This document shows, piece after piece, positions 1 to 7,139 of a stretch of DNA of 46,423 nt. Numbering within the stretch: position 1 is the stretch's first letter; each line of letters begins with the position of its first letter. Both the position numbers and the translations under genes were made by a program. This stretch comes from Alistipes sp. (GTDB lineage: Bacteria > Bacteroidota > Bacteroidia > Bacteroidales > Rikenellaceae): the NCBI GenBank assembly GCA_021204515.1, contig JAJPZH010000184.1, positions 1-46,423 on the forward strand, in the 5' to 3' direction. The notes under the pieces are model-generated. The model worked only from the letters and a program-made list of their open reading frames with translations. It was not told where the DNA came from and searched no databases.

Positions 1-10
1 ATTATGCCTA

Positions 11-44
11 GTCTCGTGGGCGCGTTGATGTGTATAAGAGACTG
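11..44 (+). other. Nextera-type sequencing adapter remnant at contig edge
   Basis: These 34 bases align without gaps to the Illumina Nextera read-2 transposase adapter as I remember it, with 30 of 34 identical. The recognisable parts are gtctcgtggg followed by atgtgtataagagac, the mosaic-end core. The ten bases before it lie where an index would sit. This is library sequence and not genome, so genomic sequence starts near base 45. Confidence 0.88.
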
Positions 45-302
45 ATCTTCCGCGAACGGGCCAACTTCGATCTCAAGGAGCGGGCCAACGAGGAAGCGAA
101 GCGCCGGGCTGCCCGCGAGGTCTTCGAAGAGGCGGCCGAAGTCTATGACGACATCTATTTCGTCGATGAACCCGACCTGACCGGAACCGATCATATCACT
201 TCGCTCGACGGCACGCATCCCGACGATCTGGGATATTGGCGCTGGGCCAATGCCATTCAGCCGCGGATCGTGAAGATTCTGAAGAAGTACGGCATCCGGT
301 AG
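45..302 (+). CDS. SGNH/GDSL-family hydrolase, C-terminal fragment
   Basis: This is the last 85 or so residues of a protein whose 5' end is cut off by the contig edge. An open frame could be read from an ATG at 30, but that ATG is inside the adapter and is not a real start. The C-terminus contains DGTHPDDLGYWRWA, which fits the D-x-x-H block carrying the catalytic Asp and His of SGNH/GDSL esterases. The helical, charged stretch before it is typical of the last helices of that fold. The substrate cannot be told from this fragment; secreted Bacteroidales members deacylate glycans or lipids. The gene converges on the minus-strand regulator that ends at 341. Confidence 0.7.
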   Translation: MFRERANFDLKERANEEAKRRAAREVFEEAAEVYDDIYFVDEPDLTGTDHITSLDGTHPDDLGYWRWANAIQPRIVKILKKYGIR

Positions 303-340
303 CGGCCGGTTTGCGCCCGGAGGGATGCTGCGCCGGGCGT

Positions 341-1046
341 TTACCGTTTGTGGCGTTCGAGGTAGATCGTATTGGTCCACGATGGCGTGTTTGTACCCCT
401 CCAGATCGCCGCGTTTGATGAATTCCAGCAGGTGGCGGTGGGTTACCGGTTCGCCGTTTTCGCTCAGTTCCCGTTCGATCGGCTCGAAAAAGTCGCGGGA
501 TTGTTCCTTGACGAAGTCCAGCGCCGGGTAGATGATGTCCTGAAATTCGGTGATGATCTTGTTGCCCGTGATTTCGTAGAGCTTGGTGTGGAAGCGGTGT
601 TCGCTGACGGGGGCGTATTTGTTGTTGCCGATGACCTGACTCATCTCGACGATTTGTTCCAGCTCCTCGATGTCGGCATCGGTGAGGTTACGGAAGATGT
701 TGCTGCTGATGCCGATTTCGAGTGCCACGCGGAATTCGAGAATGTCGCGCAGCGTCGATTCGTTCATCAGCAGCGGATTGATGCACCGTTTCATGCCGCC
801 GAGCAGCGACGGTTCGCCCAGCACCATGCCTTTCTTGGTGCGTGAGACGATCATGCCGGTCATCTTGAAGCGGCTCAGCGCTTCGCGCAGCACCGGACGT
901 CCGACGCCCAGCGACGCCGCCAGTTCCGCTTCGTTGGGGATGCTGCTGCCCGGACGAAGTCCCTGCTCCTTGAAAAAGCGGATCAGACTCTCTTCTACGC
1001 TGTCTACGAGCGTGGTGTTGCGGTTATCCAGTTTCGGTCCTTCCAT
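341..1046 (-). pseudogene. GntR-family (FadR/FCD subgroup) transcriptional regulator, frameshifted near the 3' end
   Basis: The protein starts MEGPKLDNRN. A winged-helix GntR domain covers about residues 10-75 (helix-turn-helix around ELAASLGVGRPVLREAL). An all-helical FCD ligand-binding domain follows at about 95-225, with the family's histidines in SEHRFHTKLYEITGN and THRHLLEF. The frame is good to about residue 225 (VDQ) and then runs on without a stop, antisense to the hydrolase gene, off the window. Removing one base between about 361 and 382 gives a normal end, IYLERHKR plus TAA at 341-343, and a protein of about 234 residues, usual for this family. So there is a one-base insertion or a consensus error. 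FadR-type regulators sense small organic acids or sugar acids. Lying directly downstream of a sialic-acid-lyase-like gene, this one probably controls that pathway. Confidence 0.8.
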
Positions 1047-1266
1047 CTGTAATAGTTGTCGTAAGTATGATACGAATATTGGTTTCTGCGGCCGGGGCGT
1101 TCGGCCTCTTCCCAGAAGCTGTTGCGGCTGTATTCTCCCGCTTTCTGCGGCCCGGGATAAGCATATTTCATTCCGTTCCGGGGCGGCCGGAGAGACCGGC
1201 CACCGGGACGGGATGTGTCAAAGAGCCAGTTGTGTATTGATTGTCAGCTCTGTATGCGGATGCAGG

Positions 1267-2166
1267 CTACTTTTTGAACCCGATCGCCCGGAGTTCTTCG
1301 TCCAGCCGGGCTATTTCGGCCTCGGTATAGGGAGCGAGGGGCAGACGGCAGTCGCCGCAGTCGATGCCGACGAGTTTCATGATGGCTTTGCCGCCGCGGA
1401 TGCCGCCGCCGTGGTTGATGATCACATGCACGATGTCCACGGACTCCTGCTGTGCCGTGCGGGCCCGTTCGAGGTCGCCGGCCATGAAGGCGTCGTAGAT
1501 ATTCTGGTAGGTGCGCAACGAATAGTTGTAGGTACTGCCCACACCGCCGCGTGCGCCGACGGCCATGCCGCAGAGCAGCATTTCGTCGAAACCGTTGAGA
1601 ATGTCGAAGCGGCCGCCGTCGAAGCGGATGCACTCGATCATCTCCATGAAGTTGTTCGACGTGAACTTGATGCCGTTCAGGTTGGGAATCTCTTTCGAAC
1701 CTTTCTCCAGAAACTCTTTCATCGGCAGGTTGATGCCCGTCATCGAGGGAATGTGGTAGGCGTAAAACGGCAGCGGAGCGCATGCGGCGGCGATGGGTTT
1801 GTAGAAGGCCGCCAGTTCTTCGACCGAGTCGGGTTTGAGGTAGAACGGGGCGACGGCGCCTACGGCGTTTACCCCCAGCCCGGCGGCATGGCGGGCCAGT
1901 TCGATGCAGTCGGCCTGACAGGTGCCGCCCACGTGGGCGATGACGAGGATGCGGCCGGCTACGGCTTTGGTCCATGCTTCGAGTACGCTCTTGCGCTCGG
2001 CGACGGTCATCGAGGTACACTCGCCCGTCGAGCCGCAGACGAAGACGCCGTACGCCCCTTCGGCGATGAGTTTATCGGCGTAGGGCTGGATTTGCGAAAA
2101 ATTGATTGCGCCCGTTTTGTCGAATGGCGTGAAGACGGCGGGGATAAGTCCGGATAGTTTGAACAT
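1267..2166 (-). CDS. N-acetylneuraminate lyase-like protein (DapA/NAL family)
   Basis: A 299-residue TIM-barrel aldolase of the dihydrodipicolinate synthase/N-acetylneuraminate lyase family. Visible motifs are GSTGE at 45-49, the catalytic tyrosine Y137 in FYAYHIPSMTG, and the Schiff-base lysine K167 in NGIKFTS. The tyrosine has the same number as in E. coli NanA, and the YxYHxPxxTG context is sialic-acid-lyase-like, not DapA-like. The expected reaction is cleavage of sialic acid to N-acetylmannosamine and pyruvate in the cytoplasm. It has its own promoter (2239-2269) with a direct repeat in the leader, and a FadR-type regulator gene follows 220 bp downstream on the same strand. No other nan genes are in the window, so a different keto-sugar-acid aldolase remains possible. 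Confidence 0.82.
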   Translation of the reverse strand: MFKLSGLIPAVFTPFDKTGAINFSQIQPYADKLIAEGAYGVFVCGSTGECTSMTVAERKSVLEAWTKAVAGRILVIAHVGGTCQADCIELARHAAGLGVNAVGAVAPFYLKPDSVEELAAFYKPIAAACAPLPFYAYHIPSMTGINLPMKEFLEKGSKEIPNLNGIKFTSNNFMEMIECIRFDGGRFDILNGFDEMLLCGMAVGARGGVGSTYNYSLRTYQNIYDAFMAGDLERARTAQQESVDIVHVIINHGGGIRGGKAIMKLVGIDCGDCRLPLAPYTEAEIARLDEELRAIGFKK

Positions 2167-2194
2167 GATTGTTGAGTATTAGTTAGTCCTGTCA

Positions 2195-2218
2195 GTATTG
2201 AATAATCGGTATTGAATA
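2195..2218. repeat. Direct repeat in the leader of the lyase gene (possible operator)
   Basis: GTATTGAATA occurs twice, at 2195-2204 and 2209-2218, with 14 bp between starts. It lies between the promoter and the start codon. E. coli NanR, also a FadR-type GntR protein, binds short direct repeats near nan genes, so an operator is plausible but unproven. Confidence 0.4.
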
Positions 2219-2238
2219 GAATAATCTTATTTGTAGGA

Positions 2239-2269
2239 CAAATATAGGGCGAGGAAATGAAAAAACAAA
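2239..2269 (-). promoter_or_regulatory. Bacteroidetes-type promoter for the lyase gene
   Basis: On the minus strand TTTG (2266-2269) is followed after exactly 19 bases by TATATTTG (2239-2246), matching the -33/-7 promoter described for Bacteroides. It is about 75 bp upstream of the start codon. Confidence 0.75.
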
Positions 2270-2409
2270 AAAATCAGCATGTTTTTCTGCTTTTTCGGTG
2301 AATAATTTCGGTGGACGGGGCCGGACAGCCGGAACGGCGCGGAGACGGTGCGGGTCTTGGCTGTCGAAAGCCGGCTCGGATGTGGAAGCCGTATGGCTTT
2401 TTACAGCGG

Positions 2410-2445
2410 AAACAACGCTGCACCCGGAGCGTTGCAGCGTTGTTT
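2410..2445 (-). terminator. Perfect 13-bp inverted repeat, probable terminator after tryptophanase
   Basis: aaacaacgctgca (2410-2422) and its exact reverse complement (2433-2445) flank a 10-base loop. It lies 86 bp past the tryptophanase stop and before the lyase promoter. There is no clear T run on either strand, so a transcript-end hairpin is likely but not certain. I see no gene in the rest of the 2167-2530 gap. Confidence 0.45.
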
Positions 2446-2530
2446 GCGGTGTAAGGCGTGTTTGGCGCCGGGACTTCTTTACGGAGGGGCCGGCGATTCG
2501 GCGGGTGTTTGACCGCCGGATTCCGGGACG

Positions 2531-3907
2531 TCAGATTTTGTCCAGTTCCACGGTGAAGTGCCGCAGGATCGGCGCCTCGAACGTGATGCGGTAGCCGGTG
2601 GTGATCTCAGCGCGGCGTTCGTAGATGTTGCGGCAGGCCGCGGCGATCACGCGGATGTGGTTGTCCGAGTAGACCCGGCGCGGGATAGCCAGACGCAGCA
2701 GTTCGAGCCGCGGATAGCGGTTTTCGTGCGTGTCGGGGTCGCGGTCGGCGAGGATCGAGCCGATCTCTACGCCGCGGATGCCCGCTTCGAGGTACAGTTC
2801 CACGGCGAGCGTCTGGGCGATGAACTGCTCCTTCGGGAGGTTGGGCAGCACCTTTTTCGCATCGACGAAGATGGCGTGTCCGCCTGCCGGACGCTGGTAA
2901 GGTACGCCGTATTCGTCGAGCAGGTCGCCCAGCAGTTTCACCTGCCGGATGCGGGCGTCGAGCTGTTCGAATTCGGTGTTCTCGTCCAGTCCCACGGCCA
3001 GCGCGTCCATGTCGCGGCCCGACATGCCGCCGTAAGTCACGTAGCCCTCGAACATGATGCTGAAGGTCATGGCCTTTTTGTAAAGCTCCTCGGAGCGCAT
3101 GGCCACGAAACCGCCCATGTTCACTACGCCGTCCTTCTTGGCCGAGATGGTCATGATGTCGGCGTAAGTGTAGATTTCGCGGACGATCTCCTTGATCGTC
3201 TTGTCGGCGTAACCGGTTTCGCGGGTTTTGATGAAGTAGGCGTTTTCGGCGAAGCGGGCCGAGTCGAGCAGCAGGGGTACTCCGTAACGGCGGCATACTT
3301 CGGCCGTCTCGCGGATGTTGCGCATCGACACGGGCTGTCCGCCCGCCGTGTTGTTGGTGATGGTCAGCACCACGCACGGAACCTTCTCGCGCGGGTTTTC
3401 ACGCAGGAGCTTTTCGAGCTTGGCGATGTCCATTTCGCCCTTGAAGGGCAGTTCCTTCTGGGTGTCGGCCGCATCGTCGATCGTGCAGTCCACGGCGTGG
3501 CAATGGCGGAACTCGATATGTCCTTTCGTGGTGTCGAAGTGGGAGTTGCCCGGCACGATGTCGCCCGCTTTGAGCAGCGCCGAAAAGATGACGTTCTCCG
3601 CCGCGCGTCCCTGATGCGTGGGCAGGAAATAGGGCATATCGAAAATACGTTCGATGGTTTCTTTGAGCCGGAAATAGGACGATGCGCTGGCGTAGCTTTC
3701 GTCGCCGGTCATCATGGCCGCCCACTGGCGGTCGCTCATGGAACCCGTTCCCGAATCGGTCAGAAGGTCGATCGTGACCTGATCGCTGCGCAGTTTGAAG
3801 AGGTTGTAGCTGGCTTCGCGGATCCATGCTTCGCGCTCGGCGCGGGTGGAGGTGCGAATGGCCTCGGTCATTTTGATCTTGTAGGGTTCTGCATACGGAA
3901 GTGTCAT
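2531..3907 (-). CDS. tnaA: Tryptophanase (tryptophan indole-lyase)
   Basis: A 458-residue PLP enzyme of the beta-eliminating lyase family, full length. The PLP-binding lysine is in SAKKDGVVNMGG (about K258). Tryptophanase and tyrosine phenol-lyase are close relatives. Here the residue that is Arg in the phenol-lyase (MERG) is Ile in GVEIGS (I382), and the C-terminal FF pair is instead H-F in LRHF (H450), both as in tryptophanase. The reaction converts tryptophan to indole, pyruvate and ammonia. It stands alone: no tnaB transporter or tnaC-like leader peptide is visible. It is divergent from rubredoxin across 125 bp. The promoter on its side is not clear; TAATTTTG near 3950 could be a -7 box but has no good -33 partner. 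Indole production fits Alistipes. Confidence 0.93.
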   Translation of the reverse strand: MTLPYAEPYKIKMTEAIRTSTRAEREAWIREASYNLFKLRSDQVTIDLLTDSGTGSMSDRQWAAMMTGDESYASASSYFRLKETIERIFDMPYFLPTHQGRAAENVIFSALLKAGDIVPGNSHFDTTKGHIEFRHCHAVDCTIDDAADTQKELPFKGEMDIAKLEKLLRENPREKVPCVVLTITNNTAGGQPVSMRNIRETAEVCRRYGVPLLLDSARFAENAYFIKTRETGYADKTIKEIVREIYTYADIMTISAKKDGVVNMGGFVAMRSEELYKKAMTFSIMFEGYVTYGGMSGRDMDALAVGLDENTEFEQLDARIRQVKLLGDLLDEYGVPYQRPAGGHAIFVDAKKVLPNLPKEQFIAQTLAVELYLEAGIRGVEIGSILADRDPDTHENRYPRLELLRLAIPRRVYSDNHIRVIAAACRNIYERRAEITTGYRITFEAPILRHFTVELDKI

Positions 3908-3965
3908 ACAAAAGAGCGTTTTAGGTTATAATTTGTTGTTCATATGCTCAAAATTACGAAAATAT

Positions 3966-3996
3966 TTTGAGAACTTCGATATCGGTATTATATTTG
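3966..3996 (+). promoter_or_regulatory. Bacteroidetes-type promoter for rubredoxin-sodB
   Basis: TTTG at 3966-3969, a 19-base spacer, then TATATTTG at 3989-3996, 36 bp before the rubredoxin start. It matches the Bacteroides -33/-7 consensus in sequence and spacing. Confidence 0.8.
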
Positions 3997-4032
3997 TGAA
4001 AGTCGGTGTGGATTTTTTAATTCTTTCGCGTT

Positions 4033-4200
4033 ATGAAAAAGTATCGTTGCACCGTCTGTGAATACATTTACGACCCGGCGCTGGGTGATCCCGAGAACGA
4101 CATCGACCCCGGCACGGCATTCGAAGATCTGCCCGACGGTTGGATATGCCCGGTCTGCGGCGAAGGCAAATGGGCTTTCGAACCTCTCGGAGAACAATAA
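4033..4200 (+). CDS. Rubredoxin
   Basis: A 55-residue protein, the usual size for rubredoxin, starting [11 protein letters not shown]. The two metal-binding pairs are C6/C9 (CTVC) and C39/C42 (CPVC), holding one iron with four cysteines. The aromatic core residues Y4, Y11, Y13 and W37 and the DPG turn are in place. It is a cytoplasmic one-electron carrier, in anaerobes often the donor to rubrerythrin or superoxide reductase. It is only 54 bp upstream of the superoxide dismutase start and shares its promoter, which suggests a role in oxygen defence. Confidence 0.95.
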   Translation: MKKYRCTVCEYIYDPALGDPENDIDPGTAFEDLPDGWICPVCGEGKWAFEPLGEQ

Positions 4201-4254
4201 AAAACGACAAAGGCTATGTTCAACCTCATTGTTTCACTATTAATTTTACCGCTT

Positions 4255-4863
4255 ATGGCAACAGACACTGCAAAACAGGTGCGCTTCACTCCGAAGGACC
4301 TGCCTTACGCTTATGACGCTCTCGCACCGCAGGTCTCCGAAGAGACGCTGCGCTTTCACCACGACAAACATTACGTGGGGTATGTAAACAAACTCAATGA
4401 ACTGATTCTCGATACGCCCTATGCCCAGCAGCCGCTGGAGGATATCGTCGTCTCGGCCGACGGCGCGATCTTCAACAACGCCGCGCAGATGTGGAATCAC
4501 GAGTTCTTCTTCGACGAACTCTCGCCCGAAGCGCAGACCCGTCCTGCGGGCGCGCTGCTGAAAGCCATCGACGAAAATTTCGGATCGTTCGAACAGATGA
4601 AGGCCCAGATGGAGAAGGCCGCCGTCGGACTGTTCGGTTCGGGCTGGGTATGGCTCGTGGAGGACAAGTCGGGCAAACTAGCGATCGTCAGCGAGCAGAA
4701 CGCCGGCAATCCGCTGCGTTACGGCATGAAGCCCCTGATGTGCTTCGACGTTTGGGAGCATGCCTACTACATCGACTACCGCAACCGCCGCGCCGACGCC
4801 GTCGCAGCCCTCTGGGACCGCATCGACTGGAAGGTCGTGGGAGAACGCTACGCCAAGAAATAG
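4255..4863 (+). CDS. sodB: Superoxide dismutase, Fe (or Fe/Mn) type
   Basis: From the ATG at 4255 the protein is 202 residues. Metal ligands are H35 (RFHHDKH), H82 (WNHEFFF), D165 and H169 (FDVWEHAYY). Q78 in NNAAQMWNH is the second-sphere glutamine position of Fe enzymes. Several Bacteroidales enzymes are cambialistic, so Mn use is possible. It converts superoxide to peroxide and oxygen in the cytoplasm. An in-frame ATG at 4216 would add a short hydrophobic N-terminus (MFNLIVSLLILPL). I prefer 4255 because the family is cytoplasmic and MATDTAK starts it normally, but an exported form cannot be excluded. A strong terminator follows. Confidence 0.93.
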   Translation: MATDTAKQVRFTPKDLPYAYDALAPQVSEETLRFHHDKHYVGYVNKLNELILDTPYAQQPLEDIVVSADGAIFNNAAQMWNHEFFFDELSPEAQTRPAGALLKAIDENFGSFEQMKAQMEKAAVGLFGSGWVWLVEDKSGKLAIVSEQNAGNPLRYGMKPLMCFDVWEHAYYIDYRNRRADAVAALWDRIDWKVVGERYAKK

Positions 4864-4883
4864 CGTTCTCTGCTTCGGAAAGG

Positions 4884-4917
4884 ACGCCGTTCCCCGGTTT
4901 CGGGGACGGCGTTTTTT
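4884..4917 (+). terminator. Rho-independent terminator after sodB
   Basis: acgccgttcccc and ggggacggcgt form a GC-rich stem with one bulge around a short loop, followed at once by six T. It starts 20 bp after the sodB stop. Confidence 0.85.
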
Positions 4918-5103
4918 CGTGCCCGAAGGTTCGGGTTCGGGTGCGTTTGATGGCGGCGGGTCCGGCGGGGTTTCTGCCTGATCGTCCGGCCCGGGTAAGT
5001 GATTTTATAACCAAAATTCATCATTTTGTGCATTTTTTCGTCCAAGAGGTAGCATTTCAGCGAGAAAGAGCATATCTTCGCTGCGCTGAAATATTTTGTT
5101 GAA

Positions 5104-5469
5104 ATGCTGGAGAGAATTCAATATGTGCTGTTCGTTCTGCTCTTCGTCCTTGCGGGGAGTCTCGACGGCGCGATGCTGCAGGGAGGCGCATCCCGGGTAC
5201 AGCCCGGAATGAGTCCGCAGGCCGCACTCCACGCACCCGTTACGGCGCAGAATTATTTCACGGCCGCCGTAATGCTTTCGGGCGACGCTTCGATCGAAAT
5301 TCCGGCCCATTCTTCGGAGCATAAAGCCATCGTGCGGCCTCGTTTTTTGGTTCGTTCGGCTGCGGCGGAAGCCGTGGCGCAGCGGAATTCGGCCCTCTCG
5401 GGCCGATGTGCGCTCTATTCCAAGCCCGTCGATTACTACATCTTTTCGCTGGGGCGAATTCTGATTTAG
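5104..5469 (+). CDS. Small membrane-anchored or secreted protein of unknown function
   Basis: 121 residues. An N-terminal hydrophobic segment (about 6-24, YVLFVLLFVLAG) would be a signal anchor or signal peptide. The rest is moderately polar with no repeats, and it ends in an aromatic/hydrophobic block, KPVDYYIFSLGRILI. I do not recognise a family. It sits alone between the sodB terminator and nuoA, in their orientation, with 112 bp to nuoA and no terminator in between, so it could be cotranscribed with complex I. An overlapping open frame on the other strand (5005-5679) is less likely because it runs across the nuoA start. Confidence 0.55.
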   Translation: MLERIQYVLFVLLFVLAGSLDGAMLQGGASRVQPGMSPQAALHAPVTAQNYFTAAVMLSGDASIEIPAHSSEHKAIVRPRFLVRSAAAEAVAQRNSALSGRCALYSKPVDYYIFSLGRILI

Positions 5470-5581
5470 CTCCGGGTTCTCCCCGCTGTGGGCTGCCTGT
5501 TTTCCGGTAGGGACGCTGCGTCCGCCGGGGGTGTGCCCGTGTTTTCGTGTTCCGGAATATAAATTCGTAAAATAACAGGTT

Positions 5582-5932
5582 ATGTATTTCACGCTATTGG
5601 TGGTCGTTATTCTGACGGCCATTGCGCTGGTCGCAGTCGCGCTGGGTATCGCCCGAGCCGTGTCGCCGCGTTCGTACAACCCTCAGAAGGGCGAAGCGTA
5701 TGAGTGCGGTATCCCGACGCGGGGTCGGTCGTGGATGCAGTTCAAGGTGGGGTACTACCTCTTCGCAATCCTGTTCCTGATGTTCGACGTCGAGACGGTG
5801 TTCCTCTTTTCGTGGGCCGTCGTCGTGCAGGAGCTGGGGACATACGGACTGGTGAGTATCCTCTTCTTTTTGGTTATCTTGATTTTGGGCCTTGCCTATG
5901 CGTGGCGGAAAGGAGCTTTGGAATGGAAGTAA
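5582..5932 (+). CDS. nuoA: NADH-quinone oxidoreductase subunit A
   Basis: A 116-residue inner-membrane subunit of complex I with three transmembrane helices (about 3-25, 60-80, 88-108). The conserved loop with [11 protein letters not shown] and the acidic FDVETVFLF block on helix 2 are present. It helps form the junction between the peripheral arm and the proton-pumping arm. It is the first gene of nuoA-B-CD-H-I-J-K-L-M-N; its last 10 bp overlap nuoB. I do not see a clean -33/-7 promoter in the 112 bp upstream; TATAAATTCG near 5553 is only a weak match. Confidence 0.95.
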   Translation: MYFTLLVVVILTAIALVAVALGIARAVSPRSYNPQKGEAYECGIPTRGRSWMQFKVGYYLFAILFLMFDVETVFLFSWAVVVQELGTYGLVSILFFLVILILGLAYAWRKGALEWK

Positions 5933-6579
5933 AGAAAGAGCCGAAGATCAAGTCGATGAAATACGAGGATTTCAACGACAACGAATATCTCGAAAAGATG
6001 GTCGCCGAACTGCGCGACAACAATACGAATGTGATCGTGGGCTGTCTGGACGAGCTGATCGAATGGGGCCGCAGCAACAGTCTGTGGCCGCTGACGTTCG
6101 CTACGAGCTGCTGCGGCATCGAGTTTATGGCCGTGGGCGCGGCGCGTTACGATTTTGCCCGCTTCGGGTTCGAAGTGGCCCGTGCTTCGCCGCGTCAGGC
6201 CGATTTCATCATGGTCGCAGGTACCATCACCCATAAAATGGCCCCGGTGCTCAAACGTCTCTACGACCAGATGGCCGATCCGAAATATGTGATTGCCGTG
6301 GGCGGCTGTGCCATCAGCGGCGGGCCTTTCAAGAAGTCGTATCACGTGCTGAACGGCGTGGACAAGATTCTACCCGTCGATGTCTATATCCCCGGCTGTC
6401 CGCCGCGGCCCGAAGCGATGCTTTACGGCCTGATGCAGTTGCAGCGCAAGGTGAGGCTGCAGCGTTTCTTCGGCGGCGTGAACAAGCAGATCGGCCGGGA
6501 GGAGTATGAAGAACTGCTGCGCCGCGACCTGACTTCGGAGCAGAACGATTTGAATGTGGAAGGAGGAGAAAAGCAATGA
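5923..6579 (+). CDS. nuoB: NADH-quinone oxidoreductase subunit B
   Basis: 218 residues from the ATG at 5923 (MEVKKEPK), which overlaps the nuoA stop by 10 bp. The frame is open further upstream inside nuoA, but this start fits the family. It carries the terminal 4Fe-4S cluster N2: C63 and C64 in SCCGIEF, C129 in GGCAISGG and C159 in PGCPPRPE. It passes electrons to quinone at the interface with NuoD. It ends in an ATGA overlap with nuoC, indicating translational coupling. Confidence 0.95.
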   Translation: MEVKKEPKIKSMKYEDFNDNEYLEKMVAELRDNNTNVIVGCLDELIEWGRSNSLWPLTFATSCCGIEFMAVGAARYDFARFGFEVARASPRQADFIMVAGTITHKMAPVLKRLYDQMADPKYVIAVGGCAISGGPFKKSYHVLNGVDKILPVDVYIPGCPPRPEAMLYGLMQLQRKVRLQRFFGGVNKQIGREEYEELLRRDLTSEQNDLNVEGGEKQ

Positions 6580-7139
6580 GTACGACGCTGAAAGATAAGA
6601 TAACGGCATGGGAACCTCAGGCCGTGTGGTCGGAGGCGGGCGACGGCATGTGGACCGTGCCCGCGGAGAAGTTCCACGATCTGGCCGCCCGGCTCAGGGC
6701 GGAAGGATTCGATTTCCTGCGCAGCCTGACGGGCATGGACTGGGGTGAAGAGGGCTTCGGAGCCGTCTATCACCTCGAAGCCACCGCTACGGGCGAAAAC
6801 GTCGTCCTGCGGACGTTGACGCCGAGCCGCGAGAAATGCGGTCTGCCCTCGGTCTGCGATTTGTGGAAGGCCGCCGAACTGAACGAGCGCGAGGTGTTCG
6901 ACTATTTCGGCATCGGGTTTCTGAACCACCCCGACATGCGGCGGCTGTTCCTGCGCGACGACTGGGTGGGGTATCCCCTGCGTAAGGATTACGATCCGGC
7001 GCTCAATCCGCTGCGCATGACCAACGAGGTGTCGAAGGACAGCGCTCCGAGTTTCGAGCTGACCTCCGACGGCAGTTTCATCCGCAAGCGCAACGTGCTC
7101 TTCGAGGAGGACGAATACGTCATCAACGTCGGTCCCTAG
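6576..7139 (+). CDS. nuoC: NuoC part of a fused NuoCD, ending at an in-frame TAG
   Basis: 187 residues covering the whole NuoC domain (30 kDa subunit), with the family block [18 protein letters not shown] and the LRKDYDP region. The reading frame continues without shift into NuoD after a TAG at 7137-7139. The residues around it read INVGP-stop-HPATHG. NuoD proteins have GPQHPATHG here, so a CAG glutamine codon has become TAG by one C-to-T change. As written, NuoC would be made alone. Fused NuoCD is the normal arrangement in many bacteria, and its usual total of about 540 residues fits 6576-8195. The change is either a true nonsense mutation or a sequence error. Confidence 0.85.
   Translation: MSTTLKDKITAWEPQAVWSEAGDGMWTVPAEKFHDLAARLRAEGFDFLRSLTGMDWGEEGFGAVYHLEATATGENVVLRTLTPSREKCGLPSVCDLWKAAELNEREVFDYFGIGFLNHPDMRRLFLRDDWVGYPLRKDYDPALNPLRMTNEVSKDSAPSFELTSDGSFIRKRNVLFEEDEYVINVGP

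Noticed and set aside
670..2157. Long plus-strand open frames over minus-strand genes (for example 670-2157, 2558-3931, 16319-18388, 30427-32478, 43317-45977)
   Set aside because: They mirror real genes on the other strand, are rich in Val/Arg/Gly/His runs typical of antisense GC-rich frames, and show no recognisable domain. The opposite strand has clear families in each case.
2531..3907. Tyrosine phenol-lyase instead of tryptophanase
   Set aside because: The residues that separate the two (Ile in VEIGS and His in LRHF) are those of tryptophanase, although IPRRVY resembles the phenol-lyase.
4216..4254. Signal peptide on superoxide dismutase from the ATG at 4216
   Set aside because: MFNLIVSLLILPL is hydrophobic but lacks a charged start and a cleavage site, and the family is cytoplasmic. 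The start at 4255 is normal. Kept as a note only.
5005..5679. Minus-strand 224-residue frame between sodB and nuoA
   Set aside because: It runs across the nuoA start and has no signal or domain; the plus-strand frame at 5104-5469 looks more like a protein.
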